From the NCBI GenBank assembly GCA_014218235.1, contig CM024761.1:87607968-87671967 (forward strand): a DNA stretch of 64,000 nt. The letters are read 5' to 3'. Each line of letters opens with the position of its first letter. Position 1 is the stretch's first letter. Source of the DNA: Colocasia esculenta (taxonomy: Eukaryota; Streptophyta; Magnoliopsida; Alismatales; Araceae). This document shows, piece by piece, positions 20,111 through 33,000 of this stretch. Both the position numbers and the translations under genes were made by a program. The notes below the pieces were generated by a model. The model saw only the letters and a list, made by a program, of their open reading frames with translations, had not been told where the DNA came from and ran no database searches.

Positions 20111-22065
20111 AGCTTCTTAGTGCTCTTTGGATCTCTTTATCAATATGGAGATCTTGGCCGGCACATGGTCAAGATGTTTGAGGATATCATAGTGTGTGCC
20201 GGGTAGTGGCTCAAACACCCCCTCTTCTTGTGGTTGCTGCTGAGGTGGTTGCAGGATCTATTGGGGATTTTTGGCTGGTGGAGGTAGTGGAGATGGGTGG
20301 ATATGGGTGACAAAAGACTCGTCCACTTCGCAAGGTAGTGGGTTGGTTGACGAGTTGTCTGGTGGAGGATAAGGTGGTGGCGGAAGGTTGGCCTAGCCCA
20401 GGTGGTGATAAGATGACGGGTGTGGGAGTGGTTATGACGGGTGGTGGTGGCATGGAGACAGGTGGTGCGACAGGTATGATAGGTGGTCTAGCGACTGGAG
20501 TGGATGTTGAGCCAACGGGCAGTATGATGGTGTTGGCTTGGGAAACTAAAGGAGGGATTGATTGAGGGGCCATGACGGCTGGTTGTATTGTTTGAGGTAG
20601 TTGAGGATATTGGTGGTTAATAGCCATCATCTGCTGAACATCGGGTTCATCATTGTACGTCCAGTTTGCTTGAGGAGGGGGGTTATGGACAATGGGATTC
20701 ACCTGGGCTGGTGGTGGATTGGGAGCTGGCGGGTGGTTTGGTAGTGGGTTATGGACAATTCCTAGGTCCTGCAATGGCTGTTGTTGCTGCTGTTATTGAG
20801 GGGGTGGCTGGTGCTACTGCCTTTGTTGCTGTTGCTGCCTTTGTCTTTCTTTTATGTCTCCGATCACTCTTCGGAAAGCTATCTAGTCTAGCCTATTCTG
20901 CTCATGGAGATCATATACCAGGTCTTTGAATGTGAAGCATTGCTCAATGGTATGACCTGGCTGCCGGTGGAATATGCAGTATCTTGTCTGGTCCACACTT
21001 GGGTTCAATGGCCTTTCCGGAGGGAGCTTGATGGCAACTGTGGAGATCAAGGCCAAGAAAATGTTGGAGAGTGTCTCAGGGAGCGGTGGGTACTGAGTTC
21101 TCCTTGGACCTAGGGGACGGCTTTGTTGGGAGCCATCAGGAGGTGGTACTTGGTTATACTGGCGTGGCTGGCCTTGTGGAGGATTAGTGGGATTTTGACA
21201 CTGGGCTGTATAGGATTGGCGGTTGCTATTTTGGCTAGCAGGGTTGAATGCACTCACTTGCTCATTGACTTCGACACCCTCGGTTATTGGCCCCTGAGGT
21301 TTTCTTTGGAAGCGGGATTTTTGGGGTTCGAACATGGAGTGTATGGGGGAGTCTTTGAGCTGGGTTTGGATAAACTGGGCCTGGATCTAAAGCTGATGCA
21401 TGGTGTTGATATCATTCATTGCTAGGATGTTTTTATAGGCGGGGGTTGCATTGGAAATGATGATCTTGACTTTCTCTCCCTCCGGAAGGTACCCGGGGAC
21501 TCGTGTGGCCATCTGTCTCCATCTATCGGCATATGTGGCGAACTCTTCATTCGACTTCATTCTTTCTGCCATGAGATCCATAAGGGAGTATTCTGGCCTG
21601 ACCCTATCTTGGAACTGTTCAAGAAACTTCCCTTTCACTGTGGCAAAGTCCTATGCATCCTCGGGTAGCAATGAGTAAAACCAATCTAGTGTTGGTCCAT
21701 CCAACGACCAACAGAACAAATATGCCATTAAGTGGCGGTCATGCTGGTAAGGTGCAGACTCATAGATGAAGTCCTTAATGTGAATGTACGAATTGCCAGT
21801 GCCATTGTACTTACGGTACTTGGGAAGTTCAGATGGAGATAGGACCCATAGGACATTGAAATTAGGCATGTGAACATTATGGTGCTGCCTGGGGTCGACT
21901 TGCTTTCGCAGCTCTTGGAGTTCATTCTTAGGGGTGAACACGGTCCGGTTCGGTCCAGTTTACCCCTTATTTTTTGACAAAATGAACCAAACCGAGTTAC
22001 TGTAGCAAACTGAACCGAACCGGTTCGGTTCGGTTTGAACCGAAATGTCAAAAAAATTGGGATTT

Positions 22066-22148
22066 ACGCGGGCGGCAGTGAGAATGGATCTCGCAACCTC
22101 CGCGCGAGGATAGGACGCAAAGGGCTGACCACTGCGCTACAGACGCCT
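22066..22148 (-). pseudogene. tRNA-like module 1 inside the MITE
   Basis: On the minus strand it has an A-box-like TAGCGCAGTGGTCAGC and, 30-odd bases on, a B-box-like region with GCGAGATCCATTCTC. It is related to the module at 22218-22304 but more decayed. I see no complete acceptor stem, so it is not a functional tRNA gene. Confidence 0.5.
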
Positions 22149-22217
22149 TTAAGTATATATGTAATATTTATTTATTATATACACATATTAAGTTTAAATT
22201 AGACAAAAAAAGTGTTC

Positions 22218-22304
22218 GCACGCGGGCGGTCGCGAGATTCGATCTCGCGACCTCCGCGCGTGGAGGGCGCGCCCCAAGCCTCCGACCACTGCACTACATG
22301 CATC
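22218..22304 (-). pseudogene. tRNA-like module 2 inside the MITE
   Basis: Minus-strand A-box-like TAGTGCAGTGGTCGG, then a long perfect hairpin GGTCGCGAGAT-CGA-ATCTCGCGACC in the T-arm/B-box position. The stem is longer than a normal T arm. It looks like a pol III-type module copied twice within the element. Confidence 0.5.
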
Positions 22305-23045
22305 TTTTTGTATTTATGTATTATTTAATTAATTATATATACATATTCGGTTTCCCAACTCAAAACCGAACCGAACCGTAAGGCCCATGAAACTGAACCG
22401 AACCGGTCGGTTCAGTTCGGTTTTTCAGTTTGGACCATATAGTGAACACCTTTATTCCTTCTTGATAGACGCCCACTCAGACATCATGTCGAGAGTGGCG
22501 GAGGGTTGAGCATATAAGGAGGAGGCACGAGATGCCGGCCTGGCACGTGGCTTAAGCTGCTGTGGTGGATAGAAAGGGAGATAGGGGGGAGACCGGGGCC
22601 TCGACTCACGCGGATGGTAGTGCTCAGATTCAATGGGTGTGAATCGAATGGCCCATGGCCGGATGGGGGTGTTGTCAGCTTGTCCCGTGATGATACGGGG
22701 GCCAGATGTGAATGCCATGGGGCGAGACGTGCCTGCTCTGGGAGAAGGTGATGAGACAGCCTTTCCTTTGAGAGCCGTCATGAGATCTTGAATTTGGAAT
22801 TGATCAAGCTGAGGAATTAAGCGTATGAGTTGAGCAGCTTGATCACCCGCTTAAGGGGGATGGATAATATTTGATGGGCATTCATAGTCGGGATGGTGAC
22901 TCTCACTGGCGTGGACTGTGGCGACCCAGGGTCGGGTCGACTCCTCAAAGAGATCATGAGGAAGAGATTCCTCATAGTTTTGGGAGGTGTAGAAGGCAGC
23001 ATCCAGGTTCTCATCATTGTAGACTTGGTTCAAATAAGACTCCAT

Positions 23046-24020
23046 GTTTGGAAAGTGAGAGTTCTTGACACACCAAAATAGGGGACGCCTGTCTAGACTT
23101 TAAGAAACAATCTTACCTAAACGGACACCTAGTTTCCTAAACAAGCAATCCTATGCAAACAAAAGAAAGAGAAAATGTCTCACCCAAAGCAAGCAATTGA
23201 CAATGATGATGGTTTCTTTTATTTGATTCAAGTTTTCCTTTTAATGGATTGAACTTTTAGAAAATTCCCTCCAAGGATAGGTTTCCTAAATGGAGAAGGC
23301 TTCCAAATTTGGGTTTGACTAGGATTTTCACAAACGCACGAATGTATGAATCCTAACTCTATGGTGGAAACAGGTACAACCAGCCTGGCGGCCGTGTGGG
23401 AATCCACGGTCAGCGGGGACTTACGGAGGCCCTCAAGCAAGTGCTCTAGTCGGACACAAGGAATATGTGGCCGAGAGAGCTAACGTCACCGAGGAGGACA
23501 ACCTAAACTACAATGTGAAAATATGTATGCCTCCTATGTGCACCGGAGTGCATGCAAGAATCTAACCTAAAGATAACAAATAGAAAAAAAGCAAAAGGCG
23601 ACGATCAACTTGTTGTAACCTGGATCGCGACAGGAAGCACGTCTCGTTCCTCTTTGCAGTGGACAAAGGTCAAGTGGGACCTGGTATGCATGAAAATTCA
23701 CACAACCCTATAGCATGGATGACTGACAGACTCTTATAAGCATGGATCAGGCACAAAAGAACTCAAAGCATGGATGGAGTGCTCGAAATAAACCAAGAAA
23801 ACTCAGAAAAGATGGAATTAACAGAACTGACCTGATCGCGACGACCTCCCTGTTGCCTTCCAGGTGGCGACCGCTTTCACGTCGCCTTCTCACCTAGTGC
23901 AGCAGAACTTAAAACAATAGTAAAATAAAACAGAAAAACATGGAATTTAAACAAAAACCACACACATGGAAGATTGAAAAGGGGAGGGGAAGACAGTAAC
24001 AAGTACGATAGGCACTAGAA
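23046..24020 (-). other. Element F leader between PBS and gag
   Basis: About 1 kb without recognisable coding sequence. It contains a conserved block (23373-23431, GGTACAACC...GGAGGCC) shared with the LTRs of C and E, and three half-site pairs at 23624/23641, 23835/23852 and 23864/23881, all offset 17. Confidence 0.6.
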
Positions 24021-24041
24021 GTCCCACTGTGATCGCCAAAA
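24021..24041 (-). other. Primer-binding site of element F
   Basis: Minus strand TTTTGGCGATCACAGTGGGA follows an LTR end reading ATTACACA. From memory it resembles the Arg-tRNA-type PBS described for Tat/Ogre elements, with a few mismatches. Confidence 0.65.
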
Positions 24042-24772
24042 TGTGTAATCACGGAAATTGATCCCCAAATAAAAATGATAAGAATTAAAGAAAGGACCGT
24101 GATCGCCACCAAATTAGTTGCAAAGGATGATGTGAAGAAAGGGTGCTAACTACCTTAGAAATAGGAAGAAAAGGTGCAGAAGAATACCTGGTTCACAGAT
24201 CGCGACAAGAAGCCTGTCGCCTTCTGAAGAACGCGACCAGGAGTGCGTCGCCTTCTGCAACAGAGGATCGAAACTGTGGGTTCTTGTTCTTCCTACTCCT
24301 CAGCCGGCCAAGGGGCAAGAGCCTCGTGCCTGAGATGTCTTCTTTAACCTGCCAAGAACATCAAAATGACAGAAAACCCATTAGAAATTCGTTTGATGTA
24401 GAATCTATCCCAAAATAATGAAATAACATGAAAGAATTGGAGGGAACTCACGTGGGGTGGTGTTTTAACCCCTATGGGTGTTTAAGATAGGTGTGTGTGG
24501 AGTGATCTAATGCAAAACTATGAACAGAAAATGATCTAAACATGCATACATGAAAGGAAAAACATGAAGAATAGGAGGGAGAATGTATAAAGGTGAAGAA
24601 ATCACTCTGGTGGGCACTTCTTAGACATCTGAAGGTTGAGAGTTCTTCTGAGGATTCGTAGCTCTCTGGGAGACGAAGAAGCAAACGCCGAACTTGCCCT
24701 AAATCGTGCCCTATTGACACTTTTATATGCCATTATTCCTGAATAGGATGGGAAAGGAATAATGAGCTGGAG
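24042..24772 (-). repeat. Element F 5' LTR, left segment
   Basis: Starts TGTGTAATCACGG beside the PBS and runs to the insertion of element E at 24773. It carries two half-site pairs, 24199/24216 and 24230/24247, both offset 17, with GTCGCCTT as the right half. Confidence 0.65.
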
Positions 24773-27700
24773 TGTAGCACCCCGGAAATTTTAATTACAT
24801 AAAAATTTCAGATAAATGGAAATAAATAATTTCCATAATATCGGAGTATTTAAAACATACGTACCATTATCGTCTGTGCTAAAACACATCGGAAAATTCC
24901 ATAAAAATTATAAATCAACCCTAAATATTACTACTAAATGTTTCACAAAGAAATTTGTGCCAAGAAAAATCAGATTAGCCAAGTTTAAAGTGTTTCGCGA
25001 CTTATTATTGTAATTCATGAATAAGTCGTAAAACCATTATCACACGTACTCGGATGAGTCAAAAAATTAAATAAAAATCATTTATGGACTTCAAATAATA
25101 TCCTCTAATGACCCATCAAGAAATTTGATTCAATAAAATCATTTGGGCGATGTTCAAGAGTTATTGCGATCGATTATCTAAATAAGGAAACAAGTCGGAA
25201 AAACCGTTAACACGAAAATACGACGCAATAAAATTTTTAATAAAAATGTTGGAGAGACTTCCAACATTATATATTGATGACCCATTATCATAATTGGGCC
25301 AATGGACCACATATGACCCAAAAATCAAATAAAGCTAGAAAATACATAGAAATTCGTAACCATAAATAAGCTGAAATTAAAAAGAGGCAATTAGAGTTGG
25401 ATTGGATGCAATCATGCATTCATGGCAACCCAAATTGTGCCTAACTATGAGGGGAGGTTTCCTAATGCCTCACACACTCAAAGGGAGGAGGAAATCATCA
25501 AAAATAGGAAACCAAACATGCCAATCCCGAAACCCTCATTTCCTAGTTATAATAGGACTCCTAAACACCATGGTTACTTAAATACTCTTCACCCAAACCC
25601 TAGGAACGAATTTAGAACTTGCTAGGGTCGTGTGGAGGAGCTCTTGGTGGCTGAGGAGCTGTGGAACGACCACAAGAAGTCGTTCTTCTTCCCCTTCTCG
25701 TCTGCTACGACCTGCACAAACCACTCTCTTGAAGTCGACCAAAGGTAGGTTTTCTCGGGCCAAACCTTAACATATCCTATACCAATGTGTAGAGTATCAA
25801 GTTAACTTTCATTTCCCACTAGTTTCATCGAATTTCATTTAGTAAATTTTGAATTATAAGTGTTTTGCCAAAGTCGCGCACTGTTAGAGCTTTTCCCGTT
25901 CTTCTTATTATTCACACGATTTGAGACCGAATTAGACTAAATCATCAACATCAAAGTTCTTCTACTTGTAGTCACGATCATCTTTCATGTTCAACGTGTT
26001 GTCTAAAACGCTTTAGTTAGAGAGTTATGAACCCCGTAAGAGAGTCATGCATAATACTGTGTTTTCGGGTTTGCAGTTAGCCTTAGGTTCTTCCTGTTTT
26101 GCTCGAGATTTAAGACTGAAGTAGGTCAAGCCTTCAACATGAAAGTTCTTTTATTAGTCGATATGGTCATCTTTCATGTTAAATGTTTTGCTTAAATATC
26201 ATTATTTAGAGAGTTATAAACTTCGTAATAGAGTCATGCATGATACTGCGTTTTCTGGTTGCATTTAACTTTCACTTCTTCATATTTTTCACAAGGTTCA
26301 AGACCGATTTAGTTTAAAACCCCAACAACAAAGTTCTTATACTAGTTGTTCTTGTCATCTTTTATGTTAGACGTTTTGTCCAAATGTCAGTAGATCTCAT
26401 GTTACAAGTCTAACATGTAAGTCGCCATGAAGTCATGCATGTTTAGGGCTTTACCATGTTCTTCCTATATTTCATGCAATTAGAGACCGATTCAGACCCA
26501 GCCCACAACACAAAAGTTCTTTCAATAGATGTCCTCGACATTTTCTATGTTGTGAGTTTTGTCTAAAGATCAGCATATAGAGAGATATAGGCATTTCATG
26601 AATATTACCCTGTGTCAAATCATGGTAGTCTGAACCAAGAGCATGTCAGATCCATGTCGGGCTCAGGCGCAGACCCTGTGAACGCGACTGCCCGATATGT
26701 CGCATTCTGAGGTCGGGTCGCGACAGTGCCTCTGTCGCGTTCTGGTTGCGACAGTACCCATGTCGCCTTCTGCCTGCCTGATCTGACGACCCCGTCGCCT
26801 TCCTTATAGGGATATGTCGCGATCTCAGAACTTTACCTGAAACCATGTGTTTTCATGGATAGTTTTCCGCATATACCCAAGATCTGTTTAAATATGATAT
26901 TTACTGTGTAAGTTGCCTGTCTTGGGTCTGATCATTACAGGATTGTTATTTTAATGGCTTAAAAGTGTTAAACCCATTTAAAAGCTTTAATTACATGAAT
27001 GCTATTCTAAGTGCTCCTTAAATGTTATGATCCATTCATGTTTCTTGTGATTTAATCTTCCTACTGTTCTTCCACGTTTAAATGATAATGGTTATCATAA
27101 AATCTTGCAATCCATGATTAGTTAAAGTGCATAGTTTTATTCCAAGTTATATTGTCAAGTGTTTCCTGCGAGTTTGAGACCGATGGTTCATGAATTGAGA
27201 CACGCGTACTGCACTACACACTAGCACTATTAGGCAGCCTTTTCTTGGGAAATTGGAAACTCTCTACCGGTCATTCCGAATCGGTAGACTAGCGACCTTT
27301 TCACCAAGGCCTCCGTAAATCTCCTCTGACCATGGATTCCCACATGGCCGACGAGTTGGTTGTACCATTGAAGTTCCCTGGAGATAGCGTGCACTTCCTT
27401 TCTCTTCTTGATCTCGTAAGTGTGACTTACAAACTAGACTAAATCCATTAATGTAAAGATTGAACAAAAGTATGAATTGTACCGTTATGCTGCCGAATTT
27501 ATCTCTTGACCATTGTTATCATGAAATCATGTTCAATTACCTATTACTTATTCCCATCATCATCATGGACATGACATTACACCTGCTTACTTATTGAAAC
27601 TCTCATTGGCCATTATTAATGACTGTGGGTATCTACATTTAAAATTTTCATGAGATGGCTGACAGGGCACGGCGTGTGTCCAAGGGCTCCAGTCTAGCCC

Positions 27701-28612
27701 CAATGACGGAGAGTCATAAATATACTGTTAACCATGGGGTATAATGATTACTGGCCTTGCATCTGCACTGAGAGTACTTTCTTGCTTGTTGAATGTTAGA
27801 TACATAACCACATACACGTGTCCTGGTGTACATTCTTGATGGATCTTTTCTCGGTGTACATTAGTGTCTACGTGCCGGATTAGTGTTACTTGATCGTGCT
27901 CGTACATTCTTGCTTGCTTGCTTGCGTGATATGGCCATTCTGCATTTAATGCAATTAGTGATATCTTGCGTTCTTGACATCAAGTGAATTCTTGCGTGCT
28001 TGTACAAAGTGATCTATTGCTAGTTCTATCTCGTCACCTTGTTCACAACTCTTGTTCTACCATAATCACTCTCTCTAGCTTGTTTCATGTATCGTGTTTT
28101 AATGAGTTTTATTCGCATATGCATATCATGACATTCATCGTGCTTACCTAGTTCTAAATTGCTAATCACTTATATCATTGCCCGCACATTGAGATATAAA
28201 TCCTACTGGGCTAGTTTGCTCGTCCCTACCTTGTACCCAATCTAGGTGACTAAGAAGTTCAAGAGGAAGAGCAAGTCGGGGATGGGAATGCGTCCGAGTG
28301 GTGAGCGTTCCAATTATGAGTCTATCTATAGTTAGTTATTTTGAGTGTTAGAACAATGTAGTAGGAAGTGAGGTATTATGTACTTTTACTTTTATTGAGT
28401 CTTAGTCCTGTAATAGTTTCCATTTGAAATACAATGAGTTGAGATTTGAATAAAAGATTAATTGAGTTCAATATTTGGGCCCTATGATAATGTATGTTAT
28501 CATACATTTAGTGCGTGCTAGCTAGAGGCTTATTTGCCGACTGTTCACGTCTCGAATTATCGACTCGAATTCTTCGAATTAATATCCACTGCGTAATTCT
28601 CGGGACGTGACA
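24773..28612 (+). repeat. Element E 5' LTR
   Basis: 3,840 bp, TGTAGCACCCCGGAAATTTT to GGGACGTGACA. It contains four diverged ~188-bp tandem units (25860-26630), half-site pairs at 26681/26699, 26717/26734 and 26745/26762 (offsets 18, 17, 17), and, in reverse orientation, the block shared with C (27307-27366). Short ORFs inside it have no recognisable product. Confidence 0.93.
25860..26630 (+). repeat. Four degenerate tandem units of about 188 bp in LTR E
   Basis: The anchor GAGACCGA or a close variant occurs at 25923, 26112, 26300 and 26483, giving periods of 189, 188 and 183 bp. Each unit repeats AAAGTTCTT, CATCTTTCATGTT-like, TTTTGTCTAAA-like and AGTCATGCAT-like stretches in the same order. 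The same array is in the 3' LTR at about 31130-31900. Confidence 0.75.
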
Positions 28613-28618
28613 GTTTAG

Positions 28619-28631
28619 TGGTATCAGAGCC
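28619..28631 (+). other. Primer-binding site of element E
   Basis: TGGTATCAGAGCC, complementary to initiator-Met tRNA, six bases after the LTR end. Confidence 0.92.
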
Positions 28632-28850
28632 TAGGATTACCAAATAGGATACGTCTCAGGGATAGGAGATACCTATGGAACCTAGGTCTTGGAAATTAAA
28701 TACAGTACCTGGTGAGAATGGGTGGAGACTGGGAATATGTTAGAAGGAATTAAACACTCCTACCCATGGACTCTTAAAATAAATCTAGAGACATTAATTG
28801 GTTTCCATCCTTTTTCTCAGGAACCCTCATAACTCTCTCACTCAACTGCA

Positions 28851-29865
28851 ATGGCTCGTAACCAATGGCAAGCTATGCAAGAAACCGTGGCTGGGTTGAC
28901 TCAGGCCCTGCAGAATGTGGTTCAGGCTGGAAATCAAGCTGGAGCTGCAAGGAATGGAGCCGGTGATCTGCACCGAAATTTTAGGAGTTTGAACCCTCCT
29001 CGTTTCTCTGGATCCCCTGACCCAGATGAAGCAGAAAATTGGCAAGAGGAGATCGAAAGGATTTTCCAAGTAATGCAATGCACCAATAGGGAAAAAGTGG
29101 TACTGGCCACTTTCCAATTTACTAAAGATGCCATGGTGGAAGGCCACCTCGGCCCACCTGCCAAACGTAGCTGAACTGGAGTGGGCCGGATTCCTGGAGA
29201 TATTCTGAGGAAAGTATTTCTCTGAGAGAGTCAAGGAGAAGAAGGCAGCAGAGTTTGCCGCACTAAAACAGAAAGGGATGTCTGTGGCTGAGTATGAGGC
29301 TCATTTCGCACGACTTGCTGTGTATGCCCCACACTTGGTGGGAACAGAAAGATTAAAGGCTAACCGTTTCATGGACGGGCTCAGACCCATGTTCATTGAA
29401 ATGCTCGGACCACACAACATTCAAACCTACACAGAGATGGTCCAAAGAGCTCAGCTGGTAGAAGACACTATGGCTAAGGTGGAAGGCATGAGGGGAAATG
29501 ACATCTCAAAGCCGACCTTTATAAAAAGGGGAGCAATCGATACAACTGGAACTTTCCCCAATAACAACAATAACAACAACAATAATAACTACAACAACAA
29601 AAGGCCAACCACTGGGAAGGACTATGGCATGGAGAAAAAGATCAAGGTAGAAGAAACAAAGATGGTGGAATATTGTAACTTTTGCAACAAGCCTGGACAT
29701 AGAGCAGAAGAGTGCTGGAAGAAGGCAGGAGCTTGCCTGCGATGTGGAAATCGCGACCACCGCCTTCCCAACTGTCCCATGCTAAAAGACCAAGCTGGAA
29801 GGAACCAAATGAATAATATGGGTAGCCATAGGTGTAGATGTTGGACTAGCATCCACGATGATTGA
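28851..29865 (+). pseudogene. Element E gag
   Basis: Starts MARNQWQAMQETVAGL at 28851. The capsid region has LNPPRFSGSPDPDEAENW, close to the gag of C. A frameshift near 29130 and one in-frame TGA near 29205 interrupt it, after which KEKKAAEFAAL and MSVAEYEAHFARL continue. An Asn-rich linker (about 29560-29600) precedes two intact CCHC knuckles, CNFCNKPGHRAEEC and CLRCGNRDHRLPNC. The frame ends at 29865 where pol should begin. In an autonomous-partner model, only RNA packaging signals need be functional. Confidence 0.88.
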
Positions 29866-30040
29866 AACAAGTTAGAGAAATTAAATCTGGAATCAACGCA
29901 TGGATGAAGACGACACGTGGGAAACCGAGGAAGCAATGCGCAAAAGATACCTGGAGTTATTCACAAGTAAGTACGCCTCACTTCTACGATAATTTTCTAT
30001 ACATGAATTTGGGGACCAAATTCTCTTAAGTGGGGGAGGG
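29866..30040 (+). other. Element E pol deletion junction, chromodomain tail and PPT
   Basis: Within 100 bp of the end of gag the frame gives MDEDDTWETEEAMRKRYLEL, the end of a chromovirus chromodomain. So the whole of pol up to the chromodomain was lost in one step or more. The polypurine tract AAGTGGGGGAGGG (28-40 of the 30000 block) directly precedes the 3' LTR. Confidence 0.8.
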
Positions 30041-33000
30041 TGTAGCACCCCGGAAATTTTAATTACATAAAAATTTCAGATAAATGGAAATAAATAATTT
30101 CCATAATATCGGAGTATTTAAAACATACGTACCATTATCGTGTGTGCTAAAACACATCGAAAAATTCCGTAAAAATTATAAATCAACCCTAAATAATACT
30201 ACTAAATGTTTCACAAAAAATTTATGCCAATAAAAATCAGATTAGCCAAGTTTAAAGTGTTTCGCGACTTATTATCGTAATTCATGAATAAGTCGTAAAA
30301 CCATTATCACACGTACTCGGATGAGTCAAAAAATTAAATAAAAATCATTTATGGACTTCAAATAATATCCTCTAATGACCCATCAAAAAATTTGATTCAA
30401 TAAAAATCATTTGGGCGAGGTTCAAGAGTTATTGCGATCGATTATCTAAATAAGGAAACAAGTCGGAAAAACCGTTAACACGAAAATACGATGCAATAAA
30501 AAATTTAATAAAAATGTTGGAGAGACTTCCAACATTATATATTGATGACCCATTATCATAATTGGCCCAATGGACCACATATGACCCAAAAATCAAATAA
30601 AGCTAGAAAATACATAGACATTCGTAACCATAAATAAGCTGAAATTAAAAAGAGGCAATTAGAGTTGGATTGGGATGCAATCATGCATTCATGGCAACCC
30701 AAATTCGTGCCTAACTATGAGGGGAGGTTTCCTAATGCCTCACACACTCAAAGTGAGGAGAAAATCATCAAAAATAGGAAAACAAACATGCCAATCCCGA
30801 AACCCTCCTTTCCTAGTTATAATAGGACTCCTAAACACCATGGTTACTTAAATACTCATCACCCAAACCCTAGGAACGAATTTAGAACTTGCTAGGGTCG
30901 TGTGGAGGAGCTCTTGGTGGCTGAGGAGCTGTGGAACGACCACAAGAAGCCGTTCTTCTTCCCCTTCTCGTCTGCTACGACCTGCACAAACCACTCTCTT
31001 GAAGTCGACCAAAGGTAGGTTTTCTCGGGCCAAAACTTAATATATCCTATACCAATGTGTAGAGAATCAAGTTAACTTTCATTTCCCACTGGTTTCATCG
31101 AATTTCATTTAGTAGATTTTGAATTATAAGTGTTTTGCCAAAGTCGCGCACTGTTAGAGATTTTCCCATTCTTCTTATTATTCACACGATTTGAGACCGA
31201 ATTAGACTAAATCATCAACATAAAAGTTCTTCTAATTGTAGTCACGATCATCTTTCATGTTCAACGTTTTATCTAAAACTATTTAGTTAGAGAGTTATGA
31301 ACCCCGTAAGAGAGTCATGCATAATACTGTGTTTTCGGGTATGCAGATAGCCTTAGGTTCTTCCTGTTTTGCTCGAGATTTAAGACCGAAGTAGGTCAAG
31401 CCTCCAACATGAAAGTTCTTGTATTAGTCGATATGATCATCGTTCATGTTAAATGTTTTGCTTAAATATCATTATTTAGAGAGTTATAAACTTTGTAATA
31501 GAGTCATGCATGATACTGCGTTTTCTGGTTGCATTTAACTTTCACTTCTTCATATTTTTCACAAGGTTCAAGACCGAATTAGGTTAAAACCCCAACAAAA
31601 AAGTTCTTATAATAGTTGTTCTTGTCATCTTTTATGTTAGACGTTTTGTCCAAATGTCAGTAGATCTCATGTTACAAGTCTAACATGTAAGTCGCCATGA
31701 AGTCATGCATGTTTAGGGCTTTACCATGTTCTTCCTATATTTCATGCAATTAGAGACTGATTCAGACCCAGCCCACAACACAAAAGTTCTTTCAATAGAT
31801 GTCCTCGACATTTTCTATGTTGTGAGTTTTGTCTAAAGATCAGCATATAGAGAGATATAGGCGTTTCATGAATATCACCCTGTGTCAAATCATGGTAGTC
31901 TGAACCAAATGCATGTCAGATCCATGTCGGGCTCAGGCGCAGACCCTGTGAACGCGACGGCCCGATATGTCGCATTCTGAGGTCGGGTCGCGACAGTACC
32001 CTTGTCGCGTTCTGGTTGCGACAGTACCCATGTCGCCTTCTGCCTGCCTGATCTGACGACCCCGTCGCCTTCCTTATAGGGATATGTCGCGATCTCAGAA
32101 CTTTACCTGAAACCATGTGTTTTCATGCATAGTTTTCCGCATATACCCAACATCTGTTTAAATATGATATTTACTGTGTAAGTTGCCTGTCTTGGGTCTG
32201 ATCATTACAGGATTGTTATTTTAATGGCTTAAAAGTGTTAAACCCATTTAAAAGCTTTAATTACATGAATGCTATTCTAAGTGCTCCTTAAATGTTATGA
32301 TCCATTCATGTTTCTTATGATTTAATCTTCCTAATGTTCTTCCATGTTTAAATGATAATGGTTATCATAAAATCTTGCAATCCATGATTAGTTAAAGTGC
32401 ATAGTTTTATTCCAAGTTATATTGTCAAGTGTTTCCTGCGAGTTTGAGACCGATGGTTCATGAATTGAGACACGCGTACTGCACTACACACTAGCACTAT
32501 TAAGCAGCCTTTTCTTGGGAAATTGGAAACTCTCTACCGGTCATTCCGAATCGGTAGACTAGCGACTTTTTCACCAAGGCCTCCGTAAATCTCCTCTGAC
32601 CATGGATTCCCACATGGCCGACGAGTTGGTTGTACCATTGAAGTTCCCTGGAGATAGCGTGCACTTCCTTTCTCTTCTTGATCTCGTGAGTGTGACTTAC
32701 AAACTAGACTAAATCCATTAATGTAAAGATTGAACAAAAGTATGAATTGTACCGTTATGCTGCCGAATTTATCTCTTGACCATTGTTATCATGAAATCAT
32801 GTTCAATTACCTATTACTTATTCCCATCATCATCATGGACATGACATTACACCTGCTTACTTATTGAAACTCTCATTGGCCATTATTAATGACTGTGGGT
32901 ATCTACATTTAAAATTTTCATGAGATGGCTGACAGGGCACGGCGTGTGTCCAAGGGCTCCAGTCTAGCCCCAATGACGGAGAGTCATAAATATACTGTTA

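Larger units (their letters stand above)
21930..22451. mobile_element. hAT-like MITE with GGTTCGGTT subterminal repeats
   Basis: About 520 bp, beginning AGGGGTGAACACGGTCCGG and ending ATAGTGAACACCT, with several GGTTCGGTT-type repeats at both ends in inverted orientation and no coding capacity. Flanks TCATTCTT and TATTCCTT resemble an imperfect 8-bp duplication. This fits a non-autonomous hAT element. It splits F gag cleanly: gag similarity resumes on both sides. Confidence 0.7.
20211..23045 (-). pseudogene. Element F gag
   Basis: The start MESYLNQVYNDENLDAAFYT at 23045 opens a frame that runs, across one in-frame TAA, to about 22452. A MITE (21930-22451) interrupts it. 21387-21941 resumes the gag core (FCWSLDGPTLDWFYSLL, MKGKFLEQFQDRV). 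20883-21335 ends with CIFHRQPGHTIEQC, the single knuckle typical of Tat gag, then FKDLVYDL. 20211-20774 is a Pro/Gln-rich tail. Several frameshifts break it. Confidence 0.85.

Noticed and set aside
22218..22304. A functional tRNA gene
   Set aside because: Only A- and B-box-like parts are present, the T-arm position has an over-long stem and no acceptor stem or clear anticodon arm could be built.
27264..27467. Repeated 60-67 codon minus-strand ORFs in both LTRs of E (26646-26846, 27264-27467 and copies at 31916 and 32534)
   Set aside because: They are identical because the LTRs are duplicates, lie antisense to the element and overlap the half-site array or the shared LTR block.
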